DNA from: Flavobacteriales bacterium UBA7878 | GTDB taxonomy: Bacteria > Bacteroidota > Bacteroidia > Flavobacteriales > Schleiferiaceae | Length of the DNA: 25,933 bases | Direction of reading: 5' to 3' | Assembly (NCBI GenBank): GCA_002501205.1 | Contig: DLRW01000082.1 | Coordinates: forward strand, 1-25,933 | Part shown: positions 15,833 through 23,340 of the stretch, piece after piece | Position numbering within the stretch: the first letter of the stretch is position 1 | Layout of the letters: the number at the start of each line of letters is the position of its first letter | The notes under the pieces: generated by a model | What the model saw: the letters and a program-made list of their open reading frames with translations, nothing else | What the model was told of the DNA's origin: nothing | Database searches by the model: none | Translations under genes and position numbers: made by a program

Positions 15833-17150
15833 GCTTTTCCATCAAGCTTACCTTGATTCTTTTCATGCGGCGTCCATCCAGGCTTTCTACTTTAAAGCGA
15901 TAATGTTTGTAGTCGATTTCCTCATTCTTCTCCGGGAACTTTCCGGCTACTTCCAGGAGAAGACCAGCCAAAGTTTCGGCCTCATCCAAAAAGTCCTCGA
16001 AATCACTTTCTACGGCACCGATCACTCTGAAGAAGTCGGTAAGGTGAATCTTCGCTTCGAAAACATAATTGCGATCATCGAGCTTGGAGTAAAAAAGTTC
16101 CTCCTCATCAAATTCATCGCTAATCTCTCCTACAATTTCTTCAATAATATCTTCCAGGGTAACGATACCTGAAGTACCCCCGTATTCATCCACTACAATA
16201 GCCAGGTGAATTTTACGATCCTGAAACTCGCGCAGAAGATCATCGATCTTTTTATTCTCGGGCACAAAGAAGGGCTCGCGTAATAAGCTTTGCCATTGGA
16301 AGTCATCCCCCGCTTCAATATGCGATAGCAGATCCTTGATGTAAAGTATACCCTTTACCTGATCAAAGCTTTCTTCATAAATAGGTATCCGTGAAAAGCC
16401 GCTACTCAATATAACTTCCATTACCTGCGGATAGGTAGAGTTTTGATCCAGGGAAACCACATCCATCCGAGGCTTCATGATCTGCTTTACATTAGTAGAT
16501 CCAAATTTCACAATGCCTTCCAAAATCTTCTGCTCTTCCTGAGGGCTTTCCTCATTACTAGTGATTTCCAGTGCCTGACTTAAATCGTCTACGGACAAAG
16601 CTTCGGAACGGGTTTGCAAACGCTTTTCAAAAAAGCCGGTAGAGCGCACCAAAAGGATACTTACAGGACGGAATAATCTGCGCAGGATAAACATCGGTCC
16701 GCACATGATTAAGCCAAATCCTGTACTATTCTTTGTTGCATATACCTTAGGTAAAACTTCCCCAAATAATAAAATCAGGAAAGTGATTACCCCAATTTGA
16801 AAGATCAGTCCTAATTGCTCATTGGCACTGAAATCAAATAAGGCGTCGCTTAAAAACTTGGAGAGGATAACAATCCCCACATTGATAAAATTATTTGCAA
16901 TGAGGATCGTCGCCAATAAAGTTTTGGGGTGATCCAGTAATTCAATAAGCGTATCTAAACGGGGATGCTTACGCTCCTTTAGTTCATCAATATCGCGGGG
17001 AGTGATCGAGAAAAATGCTACTTCGGAGCCACTTACGAGGGCGGAACCTAAAAGCAGGATTAAAAGTAGAACCAGCGGAAAAAGCAGGTCCAAAGTAAAG
17101 GGTTGAAGGATATCGCTAAGGAAAAGTAAACTCGACGGTTCGGGGTCCAA
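15813..17150 (-). CDS. gldE: Gliding-associated transporter-like protein GldE (CNNM/CBS/CorC)
   Basis: A 445-residue membrane protein. A DUF21/CNNM transmembrane domain (about residues 20-175) carries GSEVAFFSI (41-49) and GEVLPK (130-135). It is followed by a CBS pair (about 205-335, with MKPRMDVV and DEYGGTSG at 321-328) and a CorC/HlyC C-terminal domain (about 355-435). This architecture is shared with magnesium/cobalt efflux regulators. Placement between ssb and gldD identifies it as GldE, which works with GldD in gliding. The frame begins with TTG at 17150 (MDPEPSSLLF); no ATG is available between the ssb stop and this point. It starts 20 bases after ssb. Confidence 0.92.
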   Translation of the reverse strand: MDPEPSSLLFLSDILQPFTLDLLFPLVLLLILLLGSALVSGSEVAFFSITPRDIDELKERKHPRLDTLIELLDHPKTLLATILIANNFINVGIVILSKFLSDALFDFSANEQLGLIFQIGVITFLILLFGEVLPKVYATKNSTGFGLIMCGPMFILRRLFRPVSILLVRSTGFFEKRLQTRSEALSVDDLSQALEITSNEESPQEEQKILEGIVKFGSTNVKQIMKPRMDVVSLDQNSTYPQVMEVILSSGFSRIPIYEESFDQVKGILYIKDLLSHIEAGDDFQWQSLLREPFFVPENKKIDDLLREFQDRKIHLAIVVDEYGGTSGIVTLEDIIEEIVGEISDEFDEEELFYSKLDDRNYVFEAKIHLTDFFRVIGAVESDFEDFLDEAETLAGLLLEVAGKFPEKNEEIDYKHYRFKVESLDGRRMKRIKVSLMEKHGDEEA

Positions 17151-17170
17151 GGTTTGAATTTTGGTTAAAC

Positions 17171-17641
17171 TTAGAACGGTAGATCGTCTTCTTGATCTTC
17201 CGCCTGGGGACTAAATGATGGTCCCGTGGATGGAGCACTGCTGGCAGCACCCGTATTGTTTCCGTATCCCCCGGATTGGGTTTCGGATGGTGCTGAGGCG
17301 GGACGGCCTCCCAACATCTGAAAATTATCGGTCATTATTTCGGTGGTATAGCGCATCTCTTTGCTGCTGGGATCTTGCCAACTGCGGGTACGAATACGGC
17401 CTTCAACAAAGACCTTTTCACCTTTCTTAACATACTTACTTACCACATCTACCAGGCCACCGCGTACCACTACATTATGCCATTCGGTTTGAGTTACCTG
17501 CTCGCCATTGCGGTTGGTATACGATTCTGAGGTGGCCAGCGGAAAACGAGCCAGGGATCCCCCATTCTCAAAATGTTTCACCTCGGGGTCGGCTCCCAGA
17601 TTTCCAATTAGAATAACTTTATTAACGCTGCCGTTGGCCAT
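17171..17641 (-). CDS. ssb: Single-stranded DNA-binding protein
   Basis: A 156-residue SSB that coats single-stranded DNA in replication, repair and recombination. The OB-fold occupies about residues 5-110 (VNKVILIGNLGADPEVK, WHNVVVRG, KKGEKVFVEGRIRTRSW). A flexible Gly/Ser/Pro/Gln linker follows, then the acidic tip EDDLPF, which binds partner proteins of the replication and repair machinery. It has its own strong promoter within the end of mutY, so it can be expressed separately from mutY while also feeding gldE-gldD. Confidence 0.97.
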   Translation of the reverse strand: MANGSVNKVILIGNLGADPEVKHFENGGSLARFPLATSESYTNRNGEQVTQTEWHNVVVRGGLVDVVSKYVKKGEKVFVEGRIRTRSWQDPSSKEMRYTTEIMTDNFQMLGGRPASAPSETQSGGYGNNTGAASSAPSTGPSFSPQAEDQEDDLPF

Positions 17642-17669
17642 AGTGGATTTTTACAATGAGGTAGATTAA

Positions 17670-17700
17670 CAAATATAGCGAATGCCACCTGCTAATCAAG
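17670..17700 (-). promoter_or_regulatory. Promoter of ssb-gldE-gldD
   Basis: On the minus strand, CTTG (17697-17700), a 19-base spacer and TATATTTG (17670-17677) form a full-consensus Bacteroidota promoter. The -33 part overlaps the last codons of mutY. The leader to the ssb ATG would be about 25 bases. Confidence 0.75.
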
Positions 17701-18762
17701 CGGCAAAGTTAGTTGATTTTCATCCAGAAATTTGCGCAGAGGTCTCGGAATTGCAAAGTCTTCTAATTGACTAACAGTCACTTTCTTCCAGTCTACCTCC
17801 TCCCTTAAAGTCGCATCCGGCGAAAGCCGCACTATCCAAACCGTAATAAAAAGACTCTGATGACTCAATTTATGCAAGGCCAAATCATGCCTTTGTATTT
17901 CAAGATCCAAGCTCTGTAAACCCATAATTTGCAATTGTTCCAAGGCCTGATCCTTCGTTAATTCTTGCCCGCTTTCATAGAGAGGAAATTGAAAAAGCCC
18001 CTTCCAAATACCTTCTTTTCTTTGTTGCAGCCAGGTATTGCCCGCTTGCTGCAAAAACCAAAAATTGAAATAGCGCTGGCGATCATAGCTCTTCCTTTGC
18101 TTTACGGGAAGCTCATCTTGTATCCCTCTTGCTTGGGCCTGGCAAGCTTCAGACAAGGGACAGGCCTCACATTCCGGGTTTTTCGGCTTACAAAGGGTTG
18201 CCCCCAATTCCATTAAAGCCTGATTATGGATGGCAGGATCTGTAGTATTCAAGAATCCATCTGCTAAATCCTGAAAGCGCTTTTTGCCTTTGGTACTGTT
18301 CACCGCCTCGTACTCCGCAAAAAAACGACTCAATACTCTTTGCACATTCCCATCTACTACTGCATGCGGAAGATCATATGCAAAGGAAGCGATGGCTGCA
18401 GCGGTATAATCCCCCACTCCTTTCAAACTGCGAATAGCGGCATACTGATCTGGAAAACGAGACTTATGTTCTTTAACGATACTCTGGGCGGCACTATGCA
18501 TATTTCGAGCCCGACTATAATAACCAAGGCCCTCCCAGAGTTTTAATACCTCCTCTTGAGGAGCTTCAGCCAAATCCGTAACCTTAGGGTACTTTTGGAT
18601 AAAGCGCTCATAGTAAGGCAAGCCCTGATTTACCCGAGTTTGTTGAAGGATAATCTCACTAAGCCATATCGAATAGGCATCACGCGTTTTACGCCAAGGA
18701 AGCGGACGATAATGCTTTTGATACCAATTGCGGAGTTTATGTTGTACTGATGTAAAATCCAA
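17692..18762 (-). CDS. mutY: A/G-specific adenine DNA glycosylase MutY
   Basis: Removes adenine mispaired with 8-oxoguanine. The 356 residues match the family. Visible features are the catalytic Glu36 in WLSEIILQQTRV, the helix-hairpin-helix LKGVGDYTAAA (about 113-123) with catalytic Asp137 in VVDGNV, and the 4Fe-4S ligands C191, C198, C201 and C207 in C-x6-C-x2-C-x5-C spacing. A C-terminal NUDIX-like recognition domain (about 225-345) includes HKLSH. The start is a TTG at 18762, giving ten residues before the conserved LRNWY segment as in well-known MutY proteins; no in-frame ATG is near. It is divergent from the HU gene and leads into ssb-gldE-gldD. Confidence 0.95.
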   Translation of the reverse strand: MDFTSVQHKLRNWYQKHYRPLPWRKTRDAYSIWLSEIILQQTRVNQGLPYYERFIQKYPKVTDLAEAPQEEVLKLWEGLGYYSRARNMHSAAQSIVKEHKSRFPDQYAAIRSLKGVGDYTAAAIASFAYDLPHAVVDGNVQRVLSRFFAEYEAVNSTKGKKRFQDLADGFLNTTDPAIHNQALMELGATLCKPKNPECEACPLSEACQAQARGIQDELPVKQRKSYDRQRYFNFWFLQQAGNTWLQQRKEGIWKGLFQFPLYESGQELTKDQALEQLQIMGLQSLDLEIQRHDLALHKLSHQSLFITVWIVRLSPDATLREEVDWKKVTVSQLEDFAIPRPLRKFLDENQLTLPLD

Positions 18763-18835
18763 ATTATTTGTATTTGAGCGCTTTAGATAGAAAAATAATT
18801 CCCTTTTTAGCTGGCAGGTATCAGAAAAAACCTTC

Positions 18836-18843
18836 TATATTTG
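18836..18843 (+). promoter_or_regulatory. Promoter -7 element of the HU gene
   Basis: TATATTTG followed by CAGCCC is a perfect -7 match and shares its downstream extension with the rplU promoter. The -33 position is poor. The leader to the ATG at 18886 is about 38 bases. Confidence 0.65.
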
Positions 18844-18885
18844 CAGCCCTCAAAATTAGAGTTTTAACACATAATTGATATTCAA

Positions 18886-19176
18886 ATGACTAAGGCTGAC
18901 ATTGTAACCAAAATTACTGACAAGACCGGCATGGAGAAGTCTGATGTACAGGCGGTTGTTGAGTCTTTCATGAAGGAGGTACGTAACAGCTTGGAAACTG
19001 GTGAAAATGTGTATCTGAGAGGATTCGGTAGCTTCATTATTAAGAAGCGTGCAGAGAAAACCGGTCGTAACATCTCTAAGAACACCACCATTATCATTCC
19101 TGCTCACAACATTCCATCTTTCAAACCAGCGAAAACTTTCGTTGAGTCAGTAAAGAAGAAAGTTAAAGTTAGCTAA
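18886..19176 (+). CDS. HU-family DNA-binding protein
   Basis: A 96-residue histone-like protein that bends and compacts DNA as a dimer. The fold is complete: MTKADIVTKITDKTG, the helix ending in FMKEVRNSLETG, then GENVYLRGFGSFIIKKR, and the basic arm with RNISKNTTIIIPAHNIPSFKP, where the proline that intercalates into DNA is expected in the IPAHNIP section. A lysine-rich tail (KKKVKVS) extends a few residues past the usual end. It heads a tight cluster: the TPR gene starts five bases later, followed by the small basic gene and RNase E/G. Confidence 0.95.
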   Translation: MTKADIVTKITDKTGMEKSDVQAVVESFMKEVRNSLETGENVYLRGFGSFIIKKRAEKTGRNISKNTTIIIPAHNIPSFKPAKTFVESVKKKVKVS

Positions 19177-19181
19177 GACTC

Positions 19182-19700
19182 TTGAAAACTGGTCCTGCCA
19201 TACTCACTTTAGCCGGCATAGTATTGATTGCCGCCTTTATGCTGATGCCTAGTAGCCCTGAGGGCACTGCATCGGTAGCTGAGGAAGCAGACCATGCTCA
19301 TGAAACCACGCAGAGCGAATCAGACGCTCTGTCTGTTGGGGACTCCATTGTTAAAGACGCTATCAGCAAGCTGGAAAGCAGAGAAGTAGCTCCGATGATT
19401 GCCATTCGCAGCATATTAGATGTAGCGGAGCAAAACCCGGAAAACAGCTACGCTCAATTTGCTTTAGGGGAACTAGGCTTGCAAAGCGGACAATTCGATA
19501 AGGCCATTGCGCGCTTTGAGAATGTTTTAAACTTGGATTCCCAAAACGGAGAAGCTCACCTCTTACTAGCACGTGCCCGCCTTGCTTTAGGCGATAGTAC
19601 TGCAGCGATCGACGGTCTGAAAAAAGCGTTGGAAACTCTTAGCAACAAAGAAACGAGAAAGGCCATTGAAATAGAGATGGCAAGTATTAATCCCAATTAA
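19182..19700 (+). CDS. Membrane-anchored TPR protein
   Basis: A 172-residue protein with one N-terminal hydrophobic helix (residues about 5-22, ending in MLMPSS) but no lipobox, so it is probably an inner-membrane-anchored protein facing the periplasm. After an Ala/Glu/Ser-rich linker, residues about 75-165 form TPR units (NSYAQFALGELGLQSGQFDKA, then AHLLLARARLALGDSTAAID). The start is a TTG at 19182, five bases after the HU stop; the next ATG would remove most of the anchor. Its function is unknown. A TPR gene between HU and RNase E/G is an arrangement I recall from other Bacteroidota. Confidence 0.8.
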   Translation: MKTGPAILTLAGIVLIAAFMLMPSSPEGTASVAEEADHAHETTQSESDALSVGDSIVKDAISKLESREVAPMIAIRSILDVAEQNPENSYAQFALGELGLQSGQFDKAIARFENVLNLDSQNGEAHLLLARARLALGDSTAAIDGLKKALETLSNKETRKAIEIEMASINPN

Positions 19701-19711
19701 AAATTATTGTT

Positions 19712-19801
19712 ATGCCTAGCGGTAAAAAAAGAAAACGTCATAAGATGTCGACTCACAAGCGTAAAAAACGCTTGCGTAAAAACCGTCACAAGAAAAAATA
19801 A
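19712..19801 (+). CDS. 29-residue AURKAIP1/COX24 (mS38-like) domain protein
   Basis: A complete tiny ORF (ATG to TAA) encoding 29 residues, of which 20 are Lys, Arg or His. It opens MPSGKKRKRHKMSTHKRKKR and ends in NRHKKK. The KRKRHKM.THKRKKR core is the signature of the AURKAIP1/COX24 domain, found in the mitochondrial small-subunit ribosomal protein mS38 and in very short bacterial ribosome-associated proteins. It is therefore probably a structural component of the 30S subunit. It starts 11 bases after the TPR gene and lies before RNase E/G. It is shorter than the cutoff used by many gene finders and is easily missed. Confidence 0.85.
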   Translation: MPSGKKRKRHKMSTHKRKKRLRKNRHKKK

Positions 19802-19802
19802 G

Positions 19803-19853
19803 CTTGAGATCTTAGGATCCCAAGATAACCGTAGCACCCTTATTCGAGGTGCT
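19803..19853 (+). promoter_or_regulatory. Two hairpins in the RNase E/G leader region
   Basis: An inverted repeat with one mismatch (CTTGAGATC 19803-19811, loop TTAG, GATCCCAAG 19816-19824) is followed by a perfect six-pair stem (AGCACC 19833-19838 with GGTGCT 19848-19853). Neither is followed by a proper T run, so they look more like leader structure or a weak attenuator than a terminator. The distance to the RNase start at 19933 is about 80 bases. Confidence 0.4.
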
Positions 19854-19932
19854 TTCGGTGTTTATACAATATAGGTTTGTTGACATGGCCTCTATTTATC
19901 ATTTAAGATAGGAGGCTCTAATAACATTTAAG

Positions 19933-21480
19933 GTGAGTACAGAATTAGTAATTAATTCGCGTACTGCCGATTCTGTAGCGGTAGCGCTACTCAAGGAAGG
20001 TAGACTTTCGGAATTGCATTATGACAATACCGATGAGTTTGCGGTGGGGGACATTTATATGGGTAAGATTAAAAAGATCGTGCCCGGCTTAAATGCAGCA
20101 TTCGTGGATGTAGGTTATGAAAAAGATGCCTTTTTACATTACCACGACCTTGGACCCCAAATTAAATCGCTTCTCAAGTTTACCCGCAAAACGCAAACGG
20201 GAAAGCAACGTTGGTCGCTGACCGACTTTGAACCCGAAGCGGATATAGATAAGAACGGCAGTATCGATAAGGTTCTGCGCGAAGGCCATAATATCTTGGT
20301 CCAAATCGCCAAAGAACCCATCTCTACGAAAGGGCCGCGTATTACCTCCGAGCTTTCCCTGGCCGGACGTTATGTGGTACTTGTACCTTTCTCCAAGAGA
20401 GTAAGCGTGAGCAGTAAGCTCCGCGATAAAGACGAAAAGGATCGCCTGCGCCGTTTGGTGAAGAGCATCCGTCCCAAAGGTTTTGGGATCATTGTGCGTA
20501 CCGCCGCCGAAGATTGCCAGGTGGCAGACCTCGACAGCGATATTCAGGAGTTGGTTGAAAAATGGAAACAACTCCACCGTAACATTCAAAGAGTACGCGC
20601 CCCCAAGCGTGCTTTGAGAGAAATTAACCGCGTATCAGCTTTGCTACGCGACGTATTAAACGATTCCTTCAATTCGATTGTGGTCGACGACATGGAACTT
20701 TTTAATGAAGTAAAAGAATACATGCGTAGTATCGAACCCGAGAAGGAAAAGATTGTAAAATATTATCAGGGCCGAGTACCCGTATTTGAACACTTTGGTG
20801 TTGAACGCCAAATCAAATCAAGCTTCGGCCGTTCTGTAAGTATGGGCAAAGGTGCCTACCTGATTATTGAACATACGGAAGCCATGCACGTTATCGACGT
20901 GAATAGTGGAAACCGTACCAATTCATCCGAAAATCAGGAAGCGAATGCCTTGGCTGTAAACCTTTCTGCTGCTGAAGAAATTGCTCGCCAATTGCGCTTG
21001 CGCGATATGGGAGGAATTGTGGTAGTAGACTTTATCGATATGCACCGCAGCGAAAACCGTAAAACCCTTTACGAAAAGCTGAAGGAGGAAATGGCGACAG
21101 ATCGCGCCAAGCACAAGATATTGCCCCCCTCAAGATTTGGATTGGTGGAGATCACCCGTCAGCGTGTACGCCCGGAGATGGCCATTCAAACTCGCGAGGA
21201 AAACCCCGACGGAAACGGCGAGGTGGAAGCCCCTATCCTGATTATTGATGAGATTGAGAATAAACTCGAACTAATCGCTAAGCAAGAAAAAGACAAGACT
21301 ATTTACTTACACCTTCACCCCTTTATTGCGGCTTATTTAACCAAAGGCTTGTTTAAGTCGATTCGCCGGAATTGGTCTAAAAGGTTTAAGCGGAACATTA
21401 AAGTGATTCCTCGCGACTCCTTTAAGTTCCTCGAATATCACTTTTTCAATGATAAAGACGAGAAATTCGAATTTAATTAG
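19933..21480 (+). CDS. rng: Ribonuclease E/G
   Basis: A 515-residue endoribonuclease that cuts single-stranded AU-rich RNA in rRNA maturation and mRNA turnover. The start is GTG at 19933 (MSTELVINSR). An S1 RNA-binding domain (about 35-130) holds a roughly 35-residue insertion around 75-112. The catalytic DNase I-like region has the metal-binding aspartates D322 (IDVNSGNRT) and D366 (VVVDFIDM) and the segment VEITRQRVRPEM. Where E. coli RNase E has the zinc-link cysteines (CPxCxGxG), this protein reads N424-PDGNG429, so the zinc link is missing. There is no C-terminal degradosome scaffold, so it is RNase G-sized. It follows the HU, TPR and small basic genes. Confidence 0.95.
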   Translation: MSTELVINSRTADSVAVALLKEGRLSELHYDNTDEFAVGDIYMGKIKKIVPGLNAAFVDVGYEKDAFLHYHDLGPQIKSLLKFTRKTQTGKQRWSLTDFEPEADIDKNGSIDKVLREGHNILVQIAKEPISTKGPRITSELSLAGRYVVLVPFSKRVSVSSKLRDKDEKDRLRRLVKSIRPKGFGIIVRTAAEDCQVADLDSDIQELVEKWKQLHRNIQRVRAPKRALREINRVSALLRDVLNDSFNSIVVDDMELFNEVKEYMRSIEPEKEKIVKYYQGRVPVFEHFGVERQIKSSFGRSVSMGKGAYLIIEHTEAMHVIDVNSGNRTNSSENQEANALAVNLSAAEEIARQLRLRDMGGIVVVDFIDMHRSENRKTLYEKLKEEMATDRAKHKILPPSRFGLVEITRQRVRPEMAIQTREENPDGNGEVEAPILIIDEIENKLELIAKQEKDKTIYLHLHPFIAAYLTKGLFKSIRRNWSKRFKRNIKVIPRDSFKFLEYHFFNDKDEKFEFN

Positions 21481-21514
21481 AATCTATAAGGTTTTACGCT
21501 TTTCTATTTATTGG

Positions 21515-21522
21515 TAGTTTTG
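21515..21522 (+). promoter_or_regulatory. Promoter -7 element of the OmpA-like gene
   Basis: TAGTTTTG is an exact TAnnTTTG match, 34 bases after the RNase stop codon. Any start upstream of it would lie inside the promoter, so the coding start must be at the ATGs at 21532 or 21541. Confidence 0.6.
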
Positions 21523-21540
21523 CAACAATTAATGACTGTG

Positions 21541-22374
21541 ATGAAAAAGGGAATTTTAATTTTAGGAAGTGCTTTAGTTCTGAGCTCCTGTGTGAGCAAG
21601 TCTAAGTACACCACTTTACAAGATCAATACAACGAAACCAGCGATGAGCTGAGTAAAACACGCATGGAGCTGGCTGCTTGTTTAGACAACAAGAAGAATG
21701 CATCTAAGGAAATTGATTATCTGAAAAAGACCAATTACCAATTGTTGAAGAACATTGGCAATATGTCGACTCTCAGTAAAAAAGAAGCAGAAAACCTTGA
21801 ACGTTCTTTGGAACAAATCAAGGAGAAGGACCTTACCATCCAAAGCTTACAAGACGCCATCAACAAGCGTGACTCCGTTACTTTTGCTTTAGTAACCAGC
21901 CTTAAAGGTGCTACCGTAGGTATTGATGATGAAGACATCAGCATCAATGTTGAGAAAGGAGTGGTTTATGTTTCCATCAGCGATAAACTCCTCTTTACCA
22001 GTGGTAGCTCTAAGTTGAGTAAAGAAGCATTAGCCGTTTTAGGTAAAGTGGCTCAGGTATTGAAATCTCAGCCCGAACTCGAATTTATGGTTGAAGGTCA
22101 TACGGATAATAAAGCCGTTCGCCAAGGTGCCTCATTCGAAGACAACTGGGAGCTAAGTGCAGAACGTGCTGCCTCTGTTGTTCGAGTATTAGAGAAAGAC
22201 TTTAGCATCAAACCTGAGCGCATGACTGTGGCCGGTAAAGGAGAATATGCTCCTGTAGCCAGCAACGATAGCGCTGAAGGTCGTGCACAAAACCGTCGCA
22301 CCCGTATCGTTATTCTTCCAAAATTAGACGAGTTCTACAGCCTGATTGAAGAAGGTATGGAAAAAGCGAAATAA
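21541..22374 (+). CDS. OmpA-family outer-membrane lipoprotein
   Basis: A 277-residue lipoprotein: MKKGILILGSALVLSSC with lipobox L14-S-S-C17, a coiled-coil stalk (about 20-115, rich in Glu, Lys, Leu and Asn) and a C-terminal OmpA domain (about 140-265). The OmpA part carries the peptidoglycan-binding motif VEGHTDN, the helix NWELSAERAASVV and the closing NRRTRIVI. It probably tethers the outer membrane to the cell wall. The frame extends upstream to 21511, but that region holds the promoter; 21532 is an alternative ATG three codons earlier. It has its own promoter and a strong terminator, so it is a single-gene unit. Confidence 0.92.
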   Translation: MKKGILILGSALVLSSCVSKSKYTTLQDQYNETSDELSKTRMELAACLDNKKNASKEIDYLKKTNYQLLKNIGNMSTLSKKEAENLERSLEQIKEKDLTIQSLQDAINKRDSVTFALVTSLKGATVGIDDEDISINVEKGVVYVSISDKLLFTSGSSKLSKEALAVLGKVAQVLKSQPELEFMVEGHTDNKAVRQGASFEDNWELSAERAASVVRVLEKDFSIKPERMTVAGKGEYAPVASNDSAEGRAQNRRTRIVILPKLDEFYSLIEEGMEKAK

Positions 22375-22393
22375 GTTTTAAGCAAGAAATAGG

Positions 22394-22425
22394 AAAGCCT
22401 CTTCGGAAACGGAGAGGCTTTTTTT
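22394..22425 (+). terminator. Terminator of the OmpA-like gene
   Basis: AAAGCCTCTTCG (22394-22405) pairs with CGGAGAGGCTTT (22410-22421), with one G-U pair, around a GAAA tetraloop, followed by a run of T. A very strong intrinsic terminator. Confidence 0.92.
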
Positions 22426-22559
22426 ATGCACGCAAGTTCTACAGGACTTCAAAAGAAAAACTACATGAGGCACTTTTCATAATTAACAACTTGAGGCCAT
22501 CAATTAAAATCTATAGTGGAGTAAAAAAACTCCGATTAATCAAGTTTAAACCACGGATT

Positions 22560-23204
22560 ATGAAAAAATCACTTATTCTCAGTTTCTGTTTTCTTTGCGC
22601 TATTGGCTTAAAGGCCCAAATTGAAAAAGGTAATTTCTTAACCGGCATTGGCTCCCAAATTGGTATAAGAGGAGCCAATAACAATCGCATTAGCTTTAAA
22701 AGCTATACCGTTCACTATTCAAATTCCGATCCAGATTTTTCCTATCCGGATAAAATAAGCAGCCTTCAACTAAGTCCGCGAATCGGGTACTTTGTTTTCG
22801 ACCATTTCGCAACTGGTATTAATTTCAGCTATAACTATACAAAGTCTAAAATTCCTGACTTGTCAACAACTAAAACAAATCAATACCTAATTGGACCATT
22901 TATCCGATACTATTATCCCTTCGAAAAATTCTGGCTTTTCACCGAAATTGATTGTGCCTTTGGAGGGTCTAAGACTTCTTTTCATGTAATTAATTATGAG
23001 GATCAAGAATACAATAGTACTTTATTCAATTATCAATTAGCCCTGGGCATAGCCATGCCTCTGCACGAAAAAATTAGTCTGGACTTAGGTTTCAGCTACA
23101 GCTCCATCACTTCAAATGAACCCGATTACCTTCCTCTATATGATAAGATTCAACACAGAGGTTTCGGTATAAATCTGGGCTTAAGCATTTTTTTGGGCAG
23201 CTAA
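22560..23204 (+). CDS. Outer-membrane beta-barrel protein
   Basis: A 214-residue protein with signal peptide MKKSLILSFCFLCAIGLKAQ and then alternating amphipathic strands rich in Tyr, Phe, Ser and Asn (GIGSQIGIRG, LSPRIGYFVFDHFATGINF, YLIGPFIRYYYPF). It ends in FGINLGLSIFLGS. This is the pattern of a small 8-stranded OmpX/opacity-type barrel. The frame opens upstream at a TTG (22491), but the signal peptide fixes the start at the ATG at 22560. It is a stand-alone gene with a terminator, and looks somewhat more AT-rich than its neighbours. A weak promoter (CTTG, 18 bases, TATAGTGG) and a small hairpin with an A6 loop (22518-22533) lie in the leader. Ligand and role are unknown. Confidence 0.8.
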   Translation: MKKSLILSFCFLCAIGLKAQIEKGNFLTGIGSQIGIRGANNNRISFKSYTVHYSNSDPDFSYPDKISSLQLSPRIGYFVFDHFATGINFSYNYTKSKIPDLSTTKTNQYLIGPFIRYYYPFEKFWLFTEIDCAFGGSKTSFHVINYEDQEYNSTLFNYQLALGIAMPLHEKISLDLGFSYSSITSNEPDYLPLYDKIQHRGFGINLGLSIFLGS

Positions 23205-23226
23205 AACCTCTTACTATTTTAAAACT

Positions 23227-23256
23227 AAGCCAGCTTGTATTTCGAGCTGGCTTTTT
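23227..23256 (+). terminator. Terminator of the beta-barrel gene
   Basis: AAGCCAGCT (23227-23235) and AGCTGGCTT (23245-23253) form a perfect stem around a nine-base loop, followed by T residues. Confidence 0.9.
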
Positions 23257-23340
23257 CATTGTTCCTTGTGCGAATCCTATTATTGTATCGGAAGTTTTGC
23301 CATTTATCCAATACCTTCACAGCCACAAATAAATCCAATC

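Noticed and set aside
19875..19904. TTGACA followed 17 bases later by TTAAGA, resembling an E. coli-type promoter upstream of RNase E/G
   Set aside because: The other promoters in this window use TAnnTTTG; a TTGACA-type match is probably chance in this lineage.
20134..20589. 151-codon open frame antisense to RNase E/G
   Set aside because: Fully covered by a conserved coding region on the other strand. No promoter or domain.
22516..22534. Hairpin with an A6 loop before the beta-barrel gene, considered as a riboswitch or terminator
   Set aside because: The stem is only five pairs, with no T run and no conserved riboswitch features.
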